Shown one piece after another: positions 25,284-35,035 of a DNA stretch of 50,407 nucleotides (positions are counted from its first letter, which is position 1; each line of letters begins with the position of its first letter). This DNA comes from CAYVTD01 sp964454445. Lineage in GTDB: Bacteria > Bacteroidota > Ignavibacteria > Kapaibacteriales > UBA2268. The DNA is taken from positions 1-50,407 of the forward strand of contig CAYVTD010000024.1 of assembly GCA_964454445.1 (NCBI GenBank), written 5' to 3'. The notes beneath the pieces are model-generated. The model was not told the origin of the DNA, did not search any database, and worked only from the letters and a program-made list of their open reading frames with translations. Position numbers and translations under genes: made by a program.

Positions 25284-25867
25284 AGTTGAAATTTAAATAT
25301 AAACTTGCAATTATTTTAATTGATATTTTATCAAATTCTTGGCATATAAAAATCAAAGGTTGTATCCCTGAGATTCCCGGTGTAATAGCCTTTTGGCATG
25401 GTTCGATGCTCCCAGTTTGGAAATTTTTTTCGGAGAAAGAATCGACGGCGCTTGTAAGTTTGAGCAAAGATGGTGAGATATTGTCTTCATTGCTCGAAAG
25501 GTGGAATTTTAAGCTTATCAGAGGTTCTTCGAAAAAAGGTGGCAAAGAAGCGCTTCGCTTAGTTGTTGAAGAGGATTTAGACAGGTTTATATTAATTACC
25601 CCTGATGGACCTCAAGGTCCAGCAAAAAAGTTTAAGCCTGGAGCTATAATTTCGGCTATCCGCCGGCAGTGTCCGCTTTATCTTTGCTCTGTCAAAACAA
25701 ATAGTGCAATACATTTTTCTAAAAGTTGGGATAATTTCTTGCTTCCACTTCCTTTTTCAGTTATTGAATTAACTTTTTCTGACGCGATAATAATTGAAGA
25801 GAATTATAGCAAGGAAAAAGTAAATAAATTAATACATGAATCGGAAAAATGGTTAAATGAGCAATAA
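25280..25867 (+). CDS. DUF374-type lysophospholipid/lipid A acyltransferase
   Basis: 195 residues. 'VIAFWHGSMLPVWKF' carries the acyltransferase-like His in place of HxxxxD, with 'SKDGEILSSLLERWNFKLIRGSSKKGG' and 'LITPDGPQGPAKKFKPGA', the hallmark of the DUF374 branch of LPLAT proteins. Coupling to lpxB (ATGA overlap) points to a late acylation or a related step in lipid A or membrane lipid synthesis. An N-terminal hydrophobic stretch could anchor it to the inner membrane. The exact substrate is unknown. The gene converges with the TPR kinase gene 8 bases away. Confidence 0.88.
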   Translation: MKLKFKYKLAIILIDILSNSWHIKIKGCIPEIPGVIAFWHGSMLPVWKFFSEKESTALVSLSKDGEILSSLLERWNFKLIRGSSKKGGKEALRLVVEEDLDRFILITPDGPQGPAKKFKPGAIISAIRRQCPLYLCSVKTNSAIHFSKSWDNFLLPLPFSVIELTFSDAIIIEENYSKEKVNKLIHESEKWLNEQ

Positions 25868-25875
25868 GCTATAAC

Positions 25876-27909
25876 TTAGACTTCTCCCTTTGGGACATTT
25901 ACTCTAAAGGTACTACCCTTGCCGATAGAGCTTACTACACTAATAGAGCCACCATTTTGCTCGATAAATTCCTTGCAGAGTATCAGCCCTAGCCCAGAAC
26001 CACTTTCATTTGCAGTGCCGGCAGTAATGTGTACAGCATCGATTCGGAATAATTTTTCAATATTTTCTTGTGAAATCCCTAAACCCGTATCAGACACTAA
26101 TACTTCAATCATATCGTTATCAATCTCTTGCGATGTGATAGTAACTCTTCCACCCCTTTGAGTAAATTTCAAACCGTTTGAAACCAAATTAAGAATAACG
26201 GTGTTAAACATATTTCTGTCTGCAAAAAGAATGGTGTTTTCATGTATTTTTTCTTCTAATACTATACCTTTTTCTTCGGCTGTTAATTGCAATTGATTGA
26301 TTATCTCATCAACAAGCATCTTTAAATTTATATTTTCTGGTTTGAATTCTATCTTATCTGTTTGAGCTTTAGCCCATTGGAAAAGATTTTCAACAAGGTG
26401 CAAAGAACTCTTTGCAGAATCGTCGAGAGCTTTTGTTACTTCTATCATTTGAAATTTATCCAATTCGCCAGCTCGTTTGGAAAGTATATTAGTAACATTT
26501 CTGAACCAGTATAGCGGATTGCGGAGGTCGTGTGAGATTATAGAGAAAAACTTGTCTTTAGTGCTGTTTGCCTCAAAAAGTTTTTCGTTTAAAAGCTCAA
26601 GTTCGCTGTTTGCAGCAGCTATCTCTTCATTTTTCTTTTCGAGATCTATGTTGGCTCTCTTTTTTATCTTATAACCATTATAAAAGAGAATAGCAAGCAA
26701 TAAAACAATTAAAAATGCAGCAAGAAAGAAGTTTCTTTGTGCCTCATTCTTTTTTTGAATAAGCTCCACCTCGCGTTTTTTTTGCTCTGTTTCGATCTTC
26801 ACCTCTAATTCGGTAACACGATTACGAGTTTCCTGATTGAAAATTCTGTCTTTTATGTCAATAAATTTTTCTTTTGATATTAGAGCATTTTTAAAATCAG
26901 ATTTCTGGATATAAAGCTGTGTTAAAAAATCATAATTCATAGCCATTACATCAATTAATCCGAGCTGTTTGGCAATGTCAATGCTTTTTAAAATATCACT
27001 TTCCGCACCGGAAATATCCCCAGTTCGCAATTTCGAAAAAGCAATATTTGCAAGAACAATAGCACGACTGCGATTGTCGTCAATTTCATTATATAAAACT
27101 AACGACTGGCTGTAGTACTTCATAGCTTTTTGGTTATCATCATTTCTCGCATATACTAAACCGATATTGAAAAGTGAATTTGCCATGCCGTCTTTATTAT
27201 TATACCTGCTCATTATTTCAAGCGATAAGTTATTATATTCAAGAGCCTTTTTGCTATCACCATTAAACATATAAGTAACAGCAAGATTATTGGCACTCAA
27301 GGCAATACCTAAAGAATCGCCAAGCTTTCTCCTAATGTCGATTGCCATCATATTATAATCAATGGACTTCTTGACATTAATCAAATTATAATATATCTTG
27401 GCAAGCAAATGGTAAACGTTAGCAAGCCAGTTCTTATTATCAACTTGAGATTTAAAAATTCTCTGAGCTTCATATACATTTTTCAACGCTTCTTCATAAT
27501 TTGAGGTAATATTGTAAACATCGCTTAAATGATAGTAACTAATACCTTTATCTTGAAGGCTGGCTGTTTTATCAGAAATGCTTGATGCTAATTCAAAATT
27601 AGAAACAGCTTTCTTGTAATTGCCAATGTTCTTATATGCGTCACCAGTAATAATATAATACTCGAACAAGATTTTATTATCATTGGGGGTGTTTTCCAGG
27701 GCTTGCTTGGCATAATTAATAGCCTCTTGTGGAGAATTAGATAAAACGCTATTTGCTATTTTAAGTAAATACTCAGATTTTTTTTGCTCTTTGGCAATAG
27801 AGGCAAGCTTTTTTAGACTATCAAGATTCTGAGAAAAGACAGAAAATATTCCAGCGCCTAATAATAAAACTAGAATAAATAATACTATAACTACTTGCTT
27901 GTGCTTCAT
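25876..27909 (-). CDS. TPR-repeat sensor histidine kinase
   Basis: About 677 residues. An N-terminal membrane segment or signal (about 8-30 of the longer reading) is followed by a periplasmic array of tetratricopeptide repeats (about 55-360, e.g. 'YFNIGLVYARNDDNQKAMKYY'-like units), a coiled coil, a transmembrane helix ('LAAFLIVLLLAILFYNG'), a second coiled coil, HisKA with 'FFSIISHDLRNPLYW' and HATPase_c with 'NLVSNGLKF', 'DTGLGIS' and 'GSGLGLILC'. This layout is common in Bacteroidota. The ATG at 27909 is preferred over a TTG 15 bases upstream. No response regulator is adjacent on this strand; the LuxR-type regulator at 29.0 kb is the nearest candidate partner. Confidence 0.92.
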   Translation of the reverse strand: MKHKQVVIVLFILVLLLGAGIFSVFSQNLDSLKKLASIAKEQKKSEYLLKIANSVLSNSPQEAINYAKQALENTPNDNKILFEYYIITGDAYKNIGNYKKAVSNFELASSISDKTASLQDKGISYYHLSDVYNITSNYEEALKNVYEAQRIFKSQVDNKNWLANVYHLLAKIYYNLINVKKSIDYNMMAIDIRRKLGDSLGIALSANNLAVTYMFNGDSKKALEYNNLSLEIMSRYNNKDGMANSLFNIGLVYARNDDNQKAMKYYSQSLVLYNEIDDNRSRAIVLANIAFSKLRTGDISGAESDILKSIDIAKQLGLIDVMAMNYDFLTQLYIQKSDFKNALISKEKFIDIKDRIFNQETRNRVTELEVKIETEQKKREVELIQKKNEAQRNFFLAAFLIVLLLAILFYNGYKIKKRANIDLEKKNEEIAAANSELELLNEKLFEANSTKDKFFSIISHDLRNPLYWFRNVTNILSKRAGELDKFQMIEVTKALDDSAKSSLHLVENLFQWAKAQTDKIEFKPENINLKMLVDEIINQLQLTAEEKGIVLEEKIHENTILFADRNMFNTVILNLVSNGLKFTQRGGRVTITSQEIDNDMIEVLVSDTGLGISQENIEKLFRIDAVHITAGTANESGSGLGLILCKEFIEQNGGSISVVSSIGKGSTFRVNVPKGEV

Positions 27910-28201
27910 GGTCGAGATTTGCAAAAATAAGTATTAATAATGACGAAGAGAAGAATAACTATTATAGTATTTCATTTATAACAAAATTTGTTTTACAAAT
28001 AATTAGCACTACTATATTATGGTTATATTATGAAATAAAAAATAGCAATTTTTACTAATTCTAAAAAATTATTCAAATTAATTTTGATTTGAACTTGTTT
28101 TTATGTAAATTTTTTAAAATTTAAAATATTTTTAATTTTAATACTTTATATACATTAATTTTCTAAAATATAGCTTACTAGAGTGTTTTGTGGAGGTACT
28201 A
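27910..28201. promoter_or_regulatory. Divergent AT-rich intergenic region
   Basis: About 290 bases between the TPR kinase and the T9SS-type protein, transcribed outward. It should hold both promoters, but I see no clear box. At its right end GGAGG (28192-28196) serves as ribosome binding site for the GTG at 28202. Confidence 0.4.
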
Positions 28202-28894
28202 GTGAGAATAATTAAAATATTAGCTTTTATCATTACCCTAATCTTGATTCTACCTTTTTATTCTTATGCAAGCCAGTATCTTGTTAATGAGCAATACGAC
28301 TGCGAAATCGATTCTTGTCTGGAAACGATTAAATACGATAAAGATAAAAACGGTATCTTCGAAACATATTCCATAATATATTGCGACCAGACAGTAAGTT
28401 CATTCCCAATATTCTCTTGTGGTGACATTAGCAAATGGCCACCCCCTGGCATCATGAGAATTACTGATTTAATCTTTAATTCAAGGTCTTCATTCATTGA
28501 ATTTTATATTGATTCCAGTTCCGGCAATCCTTATTGTTGGTTCGTCAAACATACAGACAAGGATACTGTTTTCTATTACGATAATCCTAACTCACTTAGT
28601 CTTAGCAGATTAGGTTTGGATAATTCTTCTGATATAATTACTGATGTGGCAATTCATCAATATACTAGCCATAGTTATCTGAATATCCAGATTGATGCAA
28701 AATCAATTAATATTGTTGATTTGAAAATTGTGAACATATTGGGTTCTACAATTGACGTGATGCTCAATGGAGCAAAAATTGAAGGCATCTATACTACAAG
28801 TTTCAACACGAGCTACTTGCCTAATGGTATTTATTTTGCTGTTTATATGGTAAACGGGCAGCCTTTGATAAAGAAATTCATTGTTGCGAAATAG
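28202..28894 (+). CDS. Secreted protein with type IX secretion C-terminal sorting domain
   Basis: About 230 residues. I start at the GTG at 28202, five bases after GGAGG, which gives the signal peptide 'IIKILAFIITLILILPFYSYA'. The middle, with four to six Cys, is not recognised. The last about 75 residues ('LKIVNILGSTIDVMLNG', 'SYLPNGIYFAVYMVNGQ', 'KKFIVAK') match type A T9SS sorting domains, which direct export across the outer membrane and are then cleaved. This supports a Bacteroidota-type organism. The gene stands alone between the TPR kinase and the LuxR-type regulator. Confidence 0.82.
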   Translation: MRIIKILAFIITLILILPFYSYASQYLVNEQYDCEIDSCLETIKYDKDKNGIFETYSIIYCDQTVSSFPIFSCGDISKWPPPGIMRITDLIFNSRSSFIEFYIDSSSGNPYCWFVKHTDKDTVFYYDNPNSLSLSRLGLDNSSDIITDVAIHQYTSHSYLNIQIDAKSINIVDLKIVNILGSTIDVMLNGAKIEGIYTTSFNTSYLPNGIYFAVYMVNGQPLIKKFIVAK

Positions 28895-29043
28895 TTTTTT
28901 TTGAAATGGATTTTTTTTAGTCATACTTTTGTTATCTTTTTTTCATGTTTCAATATTAAATTATTTTTATTATTTGTCATTTTTTTGTATTTTGCATGTT
29001 TGGTATCATTAAGTAAAGATTTACTAAATATAAGGAAAAAAAA

Positions 29044-29676
29044 ATGAGCAGAATAATGATTGCAGACGATCATGCCATTGTTAGAGAGGGGTTGAAATTG
29101 TTGCTCAACAACAATGAAGAATTGCAAATTGTTGCTTCTGTAGCCACAGGCGAAGAATTGATTCAAAAGCTAAGAGAAACAAACTGCGATCTTGTCATAC
29201 TTGATATTACAATGCCAGGCAAAGATGTTCTCGATACTATCAAGGACATTAAATCGATGAAACCCCATCTTCCTATATTGATATTTACAATGAACCCTGC
29301 TGACCAATATGCTGTTCGCGTTTTAAAGGCAGGAGCGTTTGGTTATATTAATAAAGAGAGCGATCCTGATGAGATTCTGGCAGCCATCCGCAAAGTTCTT
29401 AGTGGCAATATGTATATCCCTCAAAATATCGCTGAATTGCTTGCTAACAACCTTAAAGGAGAGACCGGTGTTGTTCTTCACGAAACTCTAACAAATCGCG
29501 AGTTCCAAATAATGTGTATGATTGCCAAAGGAAGCTCGGTTACACATATTTCTGAAAAGCTATTCTTAAGCAAAAACACTATTAGCAACCACCGTAGCCA
29601 TATCCTTCAAAAACTGAAGCTTAAGAATAATTCTGAGCTTACTCATTATGCTATAAAAAACAATTTGATTTCGTAA
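29044..29676 (+). CDS. NarL/LuxR-type response regulator
   Basis: 210 residues. The receiver domain (about 1-120) has 'IADDHAIVREGL', the phosphoacceptor in 'LVILDITMPG', 'ILIFTM' and 'GYINKESDPDE'. The C-terminal LuxR helix-turn-helix (about 145-205) reads 'LTNREFQIMCMIAKGSSVTHISEKLFLSKNTISNHRSHILQKL' in outline. It is a DNA-binding output protein. AGGA lies before the ATG. The TPR kinase nearby is a plausible but unproven partner. Confidence 0.93.
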   Translation: MSRIMIADDHAIVREGLKLLLNNNEELQIVASVATGEELIQKLRETNCDLVILDITMPGKDVLDTIKDIKSMKPHLPILIFTMNPADQYAVRVLKAGAFGYINKESDPDEILAAIRKVLSGNMYIPQNIAELLANNLKGETGVVLHETLTNREFQIMCMIAKGSSVTHISEKLFLSKNTISNHRSHILQKLKLKNNSELTHYAIKNNLIS

Positions 29677-29808
29677 GCCTTAAAAAAATTATTCAGATCT
29701 TTCTGGTTTTTATAGTGAGTTATTATTAAACATAAAAAAATTTTTCTTCATATAATCTATTAATTATAATATAATTAGCATGAAATCTAGAAATTAAGAG
29801 ATTTTGTA

Positions 29809-30257
29809 ATGAATGAATTGAACAGAATCAAATGGCACGAATCTTATGAAGTTGGAAATCTCTTTGTCGATAGCCGACATAAAGTTTTTCTTGAAATATT
29901 AAAGAACATTGAAGAAGTTTTCTTGAACAACCCTAAAGACAGTTTTCTATCCCCTTTGCTATTTTCTATCCCCTTTGCTAATTGAACTTCCCAAATATGC
30001 TGATTTTCATTTTACCAGTGAAGAAAATTTTATGATTAGAATGAACTATCCTGATTTTGAGCATCATCAGGAAGAACATTGCTATTTGTTATATCAATTT
30101 CGTAATTTTCTGAATTCCACAGACATTTGCTAATATACAAATAAGGGAGTTTATAGATTTTGCTTATAATTGATTCGTAACACACATAACCACATCAGAT
30201 AAAAATATTGTTAATTTCATAAAAAACAGTGTTTTTATCGCATCCAAAGATGAATAG
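29809..30257 (+). pseudogene. Bacteriohemerythrin, broken by a 19-bp tandem duplication, a frameshift and a nonsense codon
   Basis: From the ATG at 29809 the frame gives 'NELNRIKWHESYEVGN' and 'DSRHKVFLEILKNI', the start of a bacteriohemerythrin, but stops at 29983-29985 after a perfect 19-bp tandem duplication. Deleting one copy restores 'LLIELPKYADFHFTSEENF', 'NYPDFEHHQEEH', i.e. the HFxxEE and YPxxxxHxxEH iron-ligand motifs. A one-base excess near 30127-30130 shifts the frame again; the continuation 'EFIDFAYN-stop-FVTHITTSDKNIVNFIK' has TGA where the conserved Trp before xxxHI is expected. The end TAG lies at 30255-30257. With three lesions it is a decayed gene; such proteins bind O2 or sense it. 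Confidence 0.88.
29943..29980. repeat. Perfect 19-bp tandem duplication
   Basis: TTTTCTATCCCCTTTGCTA occurs at 29943-29961 and again directly at 29962-29980. Since 19 is not a multiple of three it shifts the bacteriohemerythrin frame. The identical copies indicate a recent slippage event or an assembly artefact. Confidence 0.97.
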
Positions 30258-30341
30258 TATCCAACCTTCTACAAAACAAGATAAAATATTCTCTTTTCTT
30301 GCGTGTCTAAGTATTATTTTAAAATCTTTTCTGGCATTTAA

Positions 30342-33300
30342 ATGAGTTTATCTTCGATTAGTATAAAAAGGCCTGTGTTGGCAATAGTTATGTCTATTGT
30401 CATCGTACTATTCGGTCTTATTGGCTATACTTTTCTTGGTATTAGAGAATATCCATCTGTTGACCCGCCCATCATCACAGTGCGAACTACATATACAGGG
30501 GCTAACGCTGACATTATCGAATCGCAGATCACCGAACCTTTGGAAGAATCAGTAAACGGTATAGCTGGAATTAGGACTCTTTCGAGCGTTTCAAGAGATG
30601 GCGCCAGCACACTTATTGTCGAATTTGATATCGACGTTGAATTGGAAGAAGCCGCCAACGACGTTAGAGAGCGTGTCTCAAGAGCCCAATATCTTTTACC
30701 AAAGGATTGCGATCCACCAGTTGTTACCAAGTCTGATGCAGATGCTAACCCAATCGTCTTTTTAAACTTGAAAAGTTCAAAAAGAGATCTTATGGATCTT
30801 ACCAGCTATGCAGATAATGTATTTAAAGAGCGATTGCAAACTATCCCAGGCGTTAGCGAAGTAATGATATGGGGCGAAAAGAAATTTTCGATGCGCTTAT
30901 GGCTTGATCCAATTAAACTAGCTGCCTTTAATATCGTTCCACTGGATATTAGCAATGCTTTGGAGCGAGAAAACATTGAATTACCATCTGGTAGAATCGA
31001 AGGAGCATCAACAGAACTCACTGTTCGCACTTTGGGACGAATCAACACTACTGATGAATTCAATGAAATGATCATCAAGGAAGACAAAGGCAGATTTGTT
31101 AAGATTAAAGATATAGGATATGCCGAAATATACCCGGAAAATGACAGAACTCTTTTAAAAAGAGATGGTATTCCTATGGTGGGCGTTGTTCTTGTGCCAC
31201 AGCCAGGTTCCAATCAAATTAACATCGCCGACGAATTTTACAAAAGAGTTGATATTATCAAAAAAGAACTCCCAAAAGATATTGAATTGGGAATCGGATT
31301 TGACCAAACAAAATATATTCGCGCATCAATCGAAGAAGTCCAGCAAACAGTATATATCGCCTTTGCCTTGGTCATCCTCATTATATTTTTGTTCCTTCGC
31401 GATTGGCGAACAACACTAATACCAATCATTGCTATACCTGTTTCTCTCATAGGCGCTTTTTTTATAATGTTTTTGTTCAATTTCTCCATCAATGTTTTAA
31501 CTCTCTTGGGCATAGTCCTGGCAATCGGTATCGTTGTGGACGATGCTATTGTAATGCTGGAGAATATCTACAAACGTATTGAAGCAGGCGAAGAACCAAT
31601 GAAAGCAGGAACCGAAGGTGCAGAAGAAATTTTCTTTGCGGTAGTATCTACCACAATTTCATTAGCTGCCGTTTTCCTGCCGATAATGTTCCTACAGGGC
31701 ATTACTGGGCGCCTCTTCCGCGAGTTTGGTATCGTCATTGCCGGTGCAGTCATCATTTCAGCTTTCGTCGCCTTGACATTAACCCCGATGTTGTCAACAA
31801 AACTATTAAAGAAAAGAGAAAAGCATAATTTCTTCTATAATTTAACAGAACCTTTTTTCGTAAATCTTGCTGAGACCTACCGCAAAGCATTAGATTTTTC
31901 TATGGATAGACGCTGGATAGCTTTCATTATCATAGCAATATCAGTAGCTGCAATGTACTTTTTCGGTACATCTATCCCAAGCGAGCTCGCACCCATTGAA
32001 GACAGAAGCGGAGTGAGAATATCAAGCACAGCTCCAGAAGGAACAACTCACGACGCTATGAAAGAATATATGGATAAGCTTACAAAGGTAATATTGGATT
32101 CAGTCAGTGAAAAAGACAACGTAATATCCATCATTTCTCCTAGTTATGGCGCCGCTTCTTCCGTAAACAGTGGTTTTATTCGCTTATCATTAGTCGATCC
32201 GTCGGAAAGAGAACGCTCGCAGCAACAAATAGCTGCTCAGATAACAAAATTAACGTCCAAGTTCAATGATGCAAGAACTTTTGTTATTCAAGATCAATCA
32301 ATCGGAGTTCGCACAAGTGGATTACCTGTCCAATTCGTTCTGCAAGCACAAAACCTCGATAAACTTAGGGCATTCTTACCAAAATTTTTACTTGAAGCTA
32401 GAAAAAGCAAAGTCTTTAGTATGGTTGATGCTGATCTTAAATTCAACAAACCAGAGATCCAAATCAAAATAAACCGCGAAAAAGCCCGTGAAATGGGTAT
32501 TTCAGCAATAGATATTGCACGCACACTACAATTCTCCCTTAGCGGACAGAGAATTGGCTATTACATAAGTAATGGTAAACAATATCAAATCATCTCTCAA
32601 GTTGAACGAAGAAATCGCAGTATGCCCTTAGATCTGAAATCGCTCTCTGTTAGAAATAAATTCGGTGAACTTGTTCAGCTTGACAACATAGTAAATTTAG
32701 TCGAAGAAAGCGCTCCACCACAGTTGTATCGCTACAACCGTTTTGTTTCTGCCACTGTCTCAGCCTCCCTTGTCGAAGGCAAAACAATAGGCGACGGAAT
32801 TGACGAAATGAAAAGAATTGCCTCAATAACACTTGACGATAGTTTTCAAACCGCACTCGCAGGCAATTCAAAAGACTTCATGGAAAGCTCGAGCTCTCTA
32901 CTATTCACATTTATGCTTGCTCTGGTCCTTGTTTTCCTAATATTAGCTGCGCAATTCGAAAGCTTTCGCGACCCAATTATTATTATGTTTGCAGTTCCCC
33001 TTGCTATTGCGGGATCTTTAGCAAGCTTATGGTATTTCGACCAGACAATGAATATTTTTTCGCAAATTGGTCAAATAATGCTTATCGGCTTAGTAACTAA
33101 AAATGGTATCCTCATCGTAGAGTTTGCCAATCAAAAGAAAAAAATGGGCTTATCGCCATTCCAAGCCGTCAAAGAAGCTGCCCAATTAAGATTCAGACCA
33201 ATTTTAATGACTAGTTTATCGACAGTGCTAGGCACATTGCCTATCGCCCTGGCGCTCGGAGCAGGAAGCGAAAGCCGCTCATCAATGGGTATTGCCATAA

Positions 33301-33392
33301 TAAGCGGCTTAATTTTCTCAACAGTGCTTACGCTGTTTGTTATACCTGCTATTTACTCAATCTTTTCTTCAAAAAAGGCACCTTTGATTTAA
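30342..33392 (+). CDS. RND-family efflux permease (AcrB/HAE1 type)
   Basis: 1016 residues, typical for an inner-membrane RND pump with 12 helices and two large periplasmic loops. The N-terminal 'SSISIKRPVLAIVMSI' and 'GIREYPSVDPPIITV' are characteristic. Proton-relay residues are present: the Asp pair in 'GIVVDDAIVMLENIY' and the Lys in 'GLVTKNGILIVEFANQ'. It exports hydrophobic compounds or drugs by proton antiport. The membrane-fusion protein and outer-membrane channel usually found beside it are absent; upstream is the decayed hemerythrin gene and downstream a convergent DUF1015 gene. It may pair with components elsewhere. No ribosome binding site is evident. Confidence 0.93.
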   Translation: MSLSSISIKRPVLAIVMSIVIVLFGLIGYTFLGIREYPSVDPPIITVRTTYTGANADIIESQITEPLEESVNGIAGIRTLSSVSRDGASTLIVEFDIDVELEEAANDVRERVSRAQYLLPKDCDPPVVTKSDADANPIVFLNLKSSKRDLMDLTSYADNVFKERLQTIPGVSEVMIWGEKKFSMRLWLDPIKLAAFNIVPLDISNALERENIELPSGRIEGASTELTVRTLGRINTTDEFNEMIIKEDKGRFVKIKDIGYAEIYPENDRTLLKRDGIPMVGVVLVPQPGSNQINIADEFYKRVDIIKKELPKDIELGIGFDQTKYIRASIEEVQQTVYIAFALVILIIFLFLRDWRTTLIPIIAIPVSLIGAFFIMFLFNFSINVLTLLGIVLAIGIVVDDAIVMLENIYKRIEAGEEPMKAGTEGAEEIFFAVVSTTISLAAVFLPIMFLQGITGRLFREFGIVIAGAVIISAFVALTLTPMLSTKLLKKREKHNFFYNLTEPFFVNLAETYRKALDFSMDRRWIAFIIIAISVAAMYFFGTSIPSELAPIEDRSGVRISSTAPEGTTHDAMKEYMDKLTKVILDSVSEKDNVISIISPSYGAASSVNSGFIRLSLVDPSERERSQQQIAAQITKLTSKFNDARTFVIQDQSIGVRTSGLPVQFVLQAQNLDKLRAFLPKFLLEARKSKVFSMVDADLKFNKPEIQIKINREKAREMGISAIDIARTLQFSLSGQRIGYYISNGKQYQIISQVERRNRSMPLDLKSLSVRNKFGELVQLDNIVNLVEESAPPQLYRYNRFVSATVSASLVEGKTIGDGIDEMKRIASITLDDSFQTALAGNSKDFMESSSSLLFTFMLALVLVFLILAAQFESFRDPIIIMFAVPLAIAGSLASLWYFDQTMNIFSQIGQIMLIGLVTKNGILIVEFANQKKKMGLSPFQAVKEAAQLRFRPILMTSLSTVLGTLPIALALGAGSESRSSMGIAIISGLIFSTVLTLFVIPAIYSIFSSKKAPLI

Positions 33393-33413
33393 TTCTCAGC
33401 AGTATAAAATGAA

Positions 33414-34655
33414 TTAATCCAAAAAGTGCACAAACAAACCATCTCTAAGCTTGGGCTCAAACCAGGTGGATTTGGGTGGCATAATCTTATTAGAATCAGC
33501 TATTGACATTAACTCATCGACTGAAGTAGGAAACATTGCAAAAGCAGCAACCATTTCACCTGAATTAACTCGTTTTTCGAGCTCATCCAAGCCGCGAATA
33601 CCGCCAACAAAATCGATTCTTTCACTTGTCCGAGGATTGTCGATACCAAGTATTTCATCGTTTACAAATTTTTGTAGTATTGCTACATCAAGTTTTTCTA
33701 CAGGGTCTGGATTGCTGAGCAATTCTTTGCTTGCAGTCATTTTATACCATTTACCATCGATATATAAGCCAATATCGCCTTTTTTACCTGGCTTAAATTG
33801 GGTTGCCGAAGGTTCGATAGAAAAGTGTTTTTTGACCTTTTCAAAGAATTCATCTTTTGTCAAACCGTTGAGGTCTTTCACTACCCGATTATAATCAAAG
33901 ATTTTAAGATGGCTTGCCGGGAACAGCACTGCCAGAAAATAATTGTATTCTTCGTCGCCTTTGTGGTTCGGGTTGGCTTTTTGTCTTTCTCTGCCAACTA
34001 TGCCTGCGGCAGCGCTACGATGATGACCGTCAGCAACATAAAAGCAAGGGACAGCAGCAAGAATCTGCTCGATTTTTGCATTTATTTGTTTATCTCTAAT
34101 AACCCAAGACTGGTGGCGGATGCCATCAATGGCGACAAGATCGTTATCGGGAGTGGTTTTGCACACTTCGTCAACTATTTCGTTTATTGCATTTACATCG
34201 CGATAGGTAAGGAAAATCGGTCCAGAATGAGAATTTGTTACTCTTACGTGGTTTGAACGGTCTTCTTCTTTAGCTTTACGAGTTTTTTCGTGTTTCTTAA
34301 TGACATCGTTCCAATAATCATCGACCGATGCGCAGCCAACGAGACCATATTGAGTGCGCCCATCCATTGTTTGTGCATAAACATAAAAATATCTTTCTGG
34401 ATCTTCGGCAATAATGCCGTCTTTAATAAGTTTCAGCAGATTTTCTTTACCTTTTTCGTAAACTCTTACATCATAAAGGTCGATGCCCGGGTCTAAGTCA
34501 ATCTCGGGCTTGCCGACATGTAGAAAAGAAAGCGGATGCCCTTTCACTTCTTCTCTTGCTTCATTAGAATTTAGCACATCGTAGGGTTTTGCCGCTACTT
34601 CGTGAGCATATTCGGGCAAAGGGCGAAACGCTTTGAACGGTTTAAATGTAGCCAA
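33414..34655 (-). CDS. DUF1015-family protein
   Basis: 413 residues, full length for the DUF1015 family. It begins 'FKPFKAFRPLPEYAHEVAAKPYD' and contains 'ADGHHRSAAA', a motif resembling the nucleotide-binding DGHHR of ParB/sulfiredoxin-like kinases such as archaeal SerK, so a small-molecule kinase function is conceivable. It is probably cytoplasmic. The start is a TTG with AAAGGAG six bases upstream. The gene converges with the RND gene and is followed upstream by the ribosomal operon on the same strand. No serine-biosynthesis genes are beside it. Confidence 0.85.
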   Translation of the reverse strand: MATFKPFKAFRPLPEYAHEVAAKPYDVLNSNEAREEVKGHPLSFLHVGKPEIDLDPGIDLYDVRVYEKGKENLLKLIKDGIIAEDPERYFYVYAQTMDGRTQYGLVGCASVDDYWNDVIKKHEKTRKAKEEDRSNHVRVTNSHSGPIFLTYRDVNAINEIVDEVCKTTPDNDLVAIDGIRHQSWVIRDKQINAKIEQILAAVPCFYVADGHHRSAAAGIVGRERQKANPNHKGDEEYNYFLAVLFPASHLKIFDYNRVVKDLNGLTKDEFFEKVKKHFSIEPSATQFKPGKKGDIGLYIDGKWYKMTASKELLSNPDPVEKLDVAILQKFVNDEILGIDNPRTSERIDFVGGIRGLDELEKRVNSGEMVAAFAMFPTSVDELMSIADSNKIMPPKSTWFEPKLRDGLFVHFLD

Positions 34656-34762
34656 AATGAACTCCTTTCAAAAATTTATTGATTTTATGTAGCTTTATAC
34701 TGCAAAAGTCCGTTGCTTTAAAAAAGCGCCGGACTTAAGTAAATATGTACATTTCTTGTTAG

Positions 34763-35035
34763 TTATGAAATATCCTGAGCTACGAAAGGTATCAGAGCCA
34801 GATGTCTTGCATATTTGATTGCTTTTGTAAGCTCGCGTTGCTGATAGGCATTAACGCCGGTTATTCTGCGTGGTAGAATTTTCCCCTGGTCGTTAGTAAA
34901 GCGATTGAGAAATTTGGGGTCCAAATAATCTATCGCCTTGCTTTTTTTCAAGGGGTTATTCTTTTTCTTGACAGTTTTCTTATTTTTGGGATTACTGCCG
35001 GTCTGCATTGGATATGGTTGATTATTATTAATCAT
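34763..35035 (-). CDS. rpsR: Ribosomal protein bS18
   Basis: 90 residues. After a basic, low-complexity N-terminus ('KNKKTVKKKNNPLKKSKA') comes the conserved core 'IDYLDPKFLNRFTNDQGKIL' and 'QQRELTKAIKYARHLALIPF'. I start at ATG 35035, preceded by GAGGAAG; a longer reading would run into the end of the bL31 gene. The start overlaps the bL31 3' end by eight bases. The more usual neighbours rpsF, ssb and rplI are missing. Confidence 0.93.
   Translation of the reverse strand: MINNNQPYPMQTGSNPKNKKTVKKKNNPLKKSKAIDYLDPKFLNRFTNDQGKILPRRITGVNAYQQRELTKAIKYARHLALIPFVAQDIS

Noticed and set aside
29983..30205. Selenocysteine or stop-codon readthrough in the bacteriohemerythrin
   Set aside because: The 19-bp duplication and the later frameshift explain the break, and TGA replaces Trp, not Cys.
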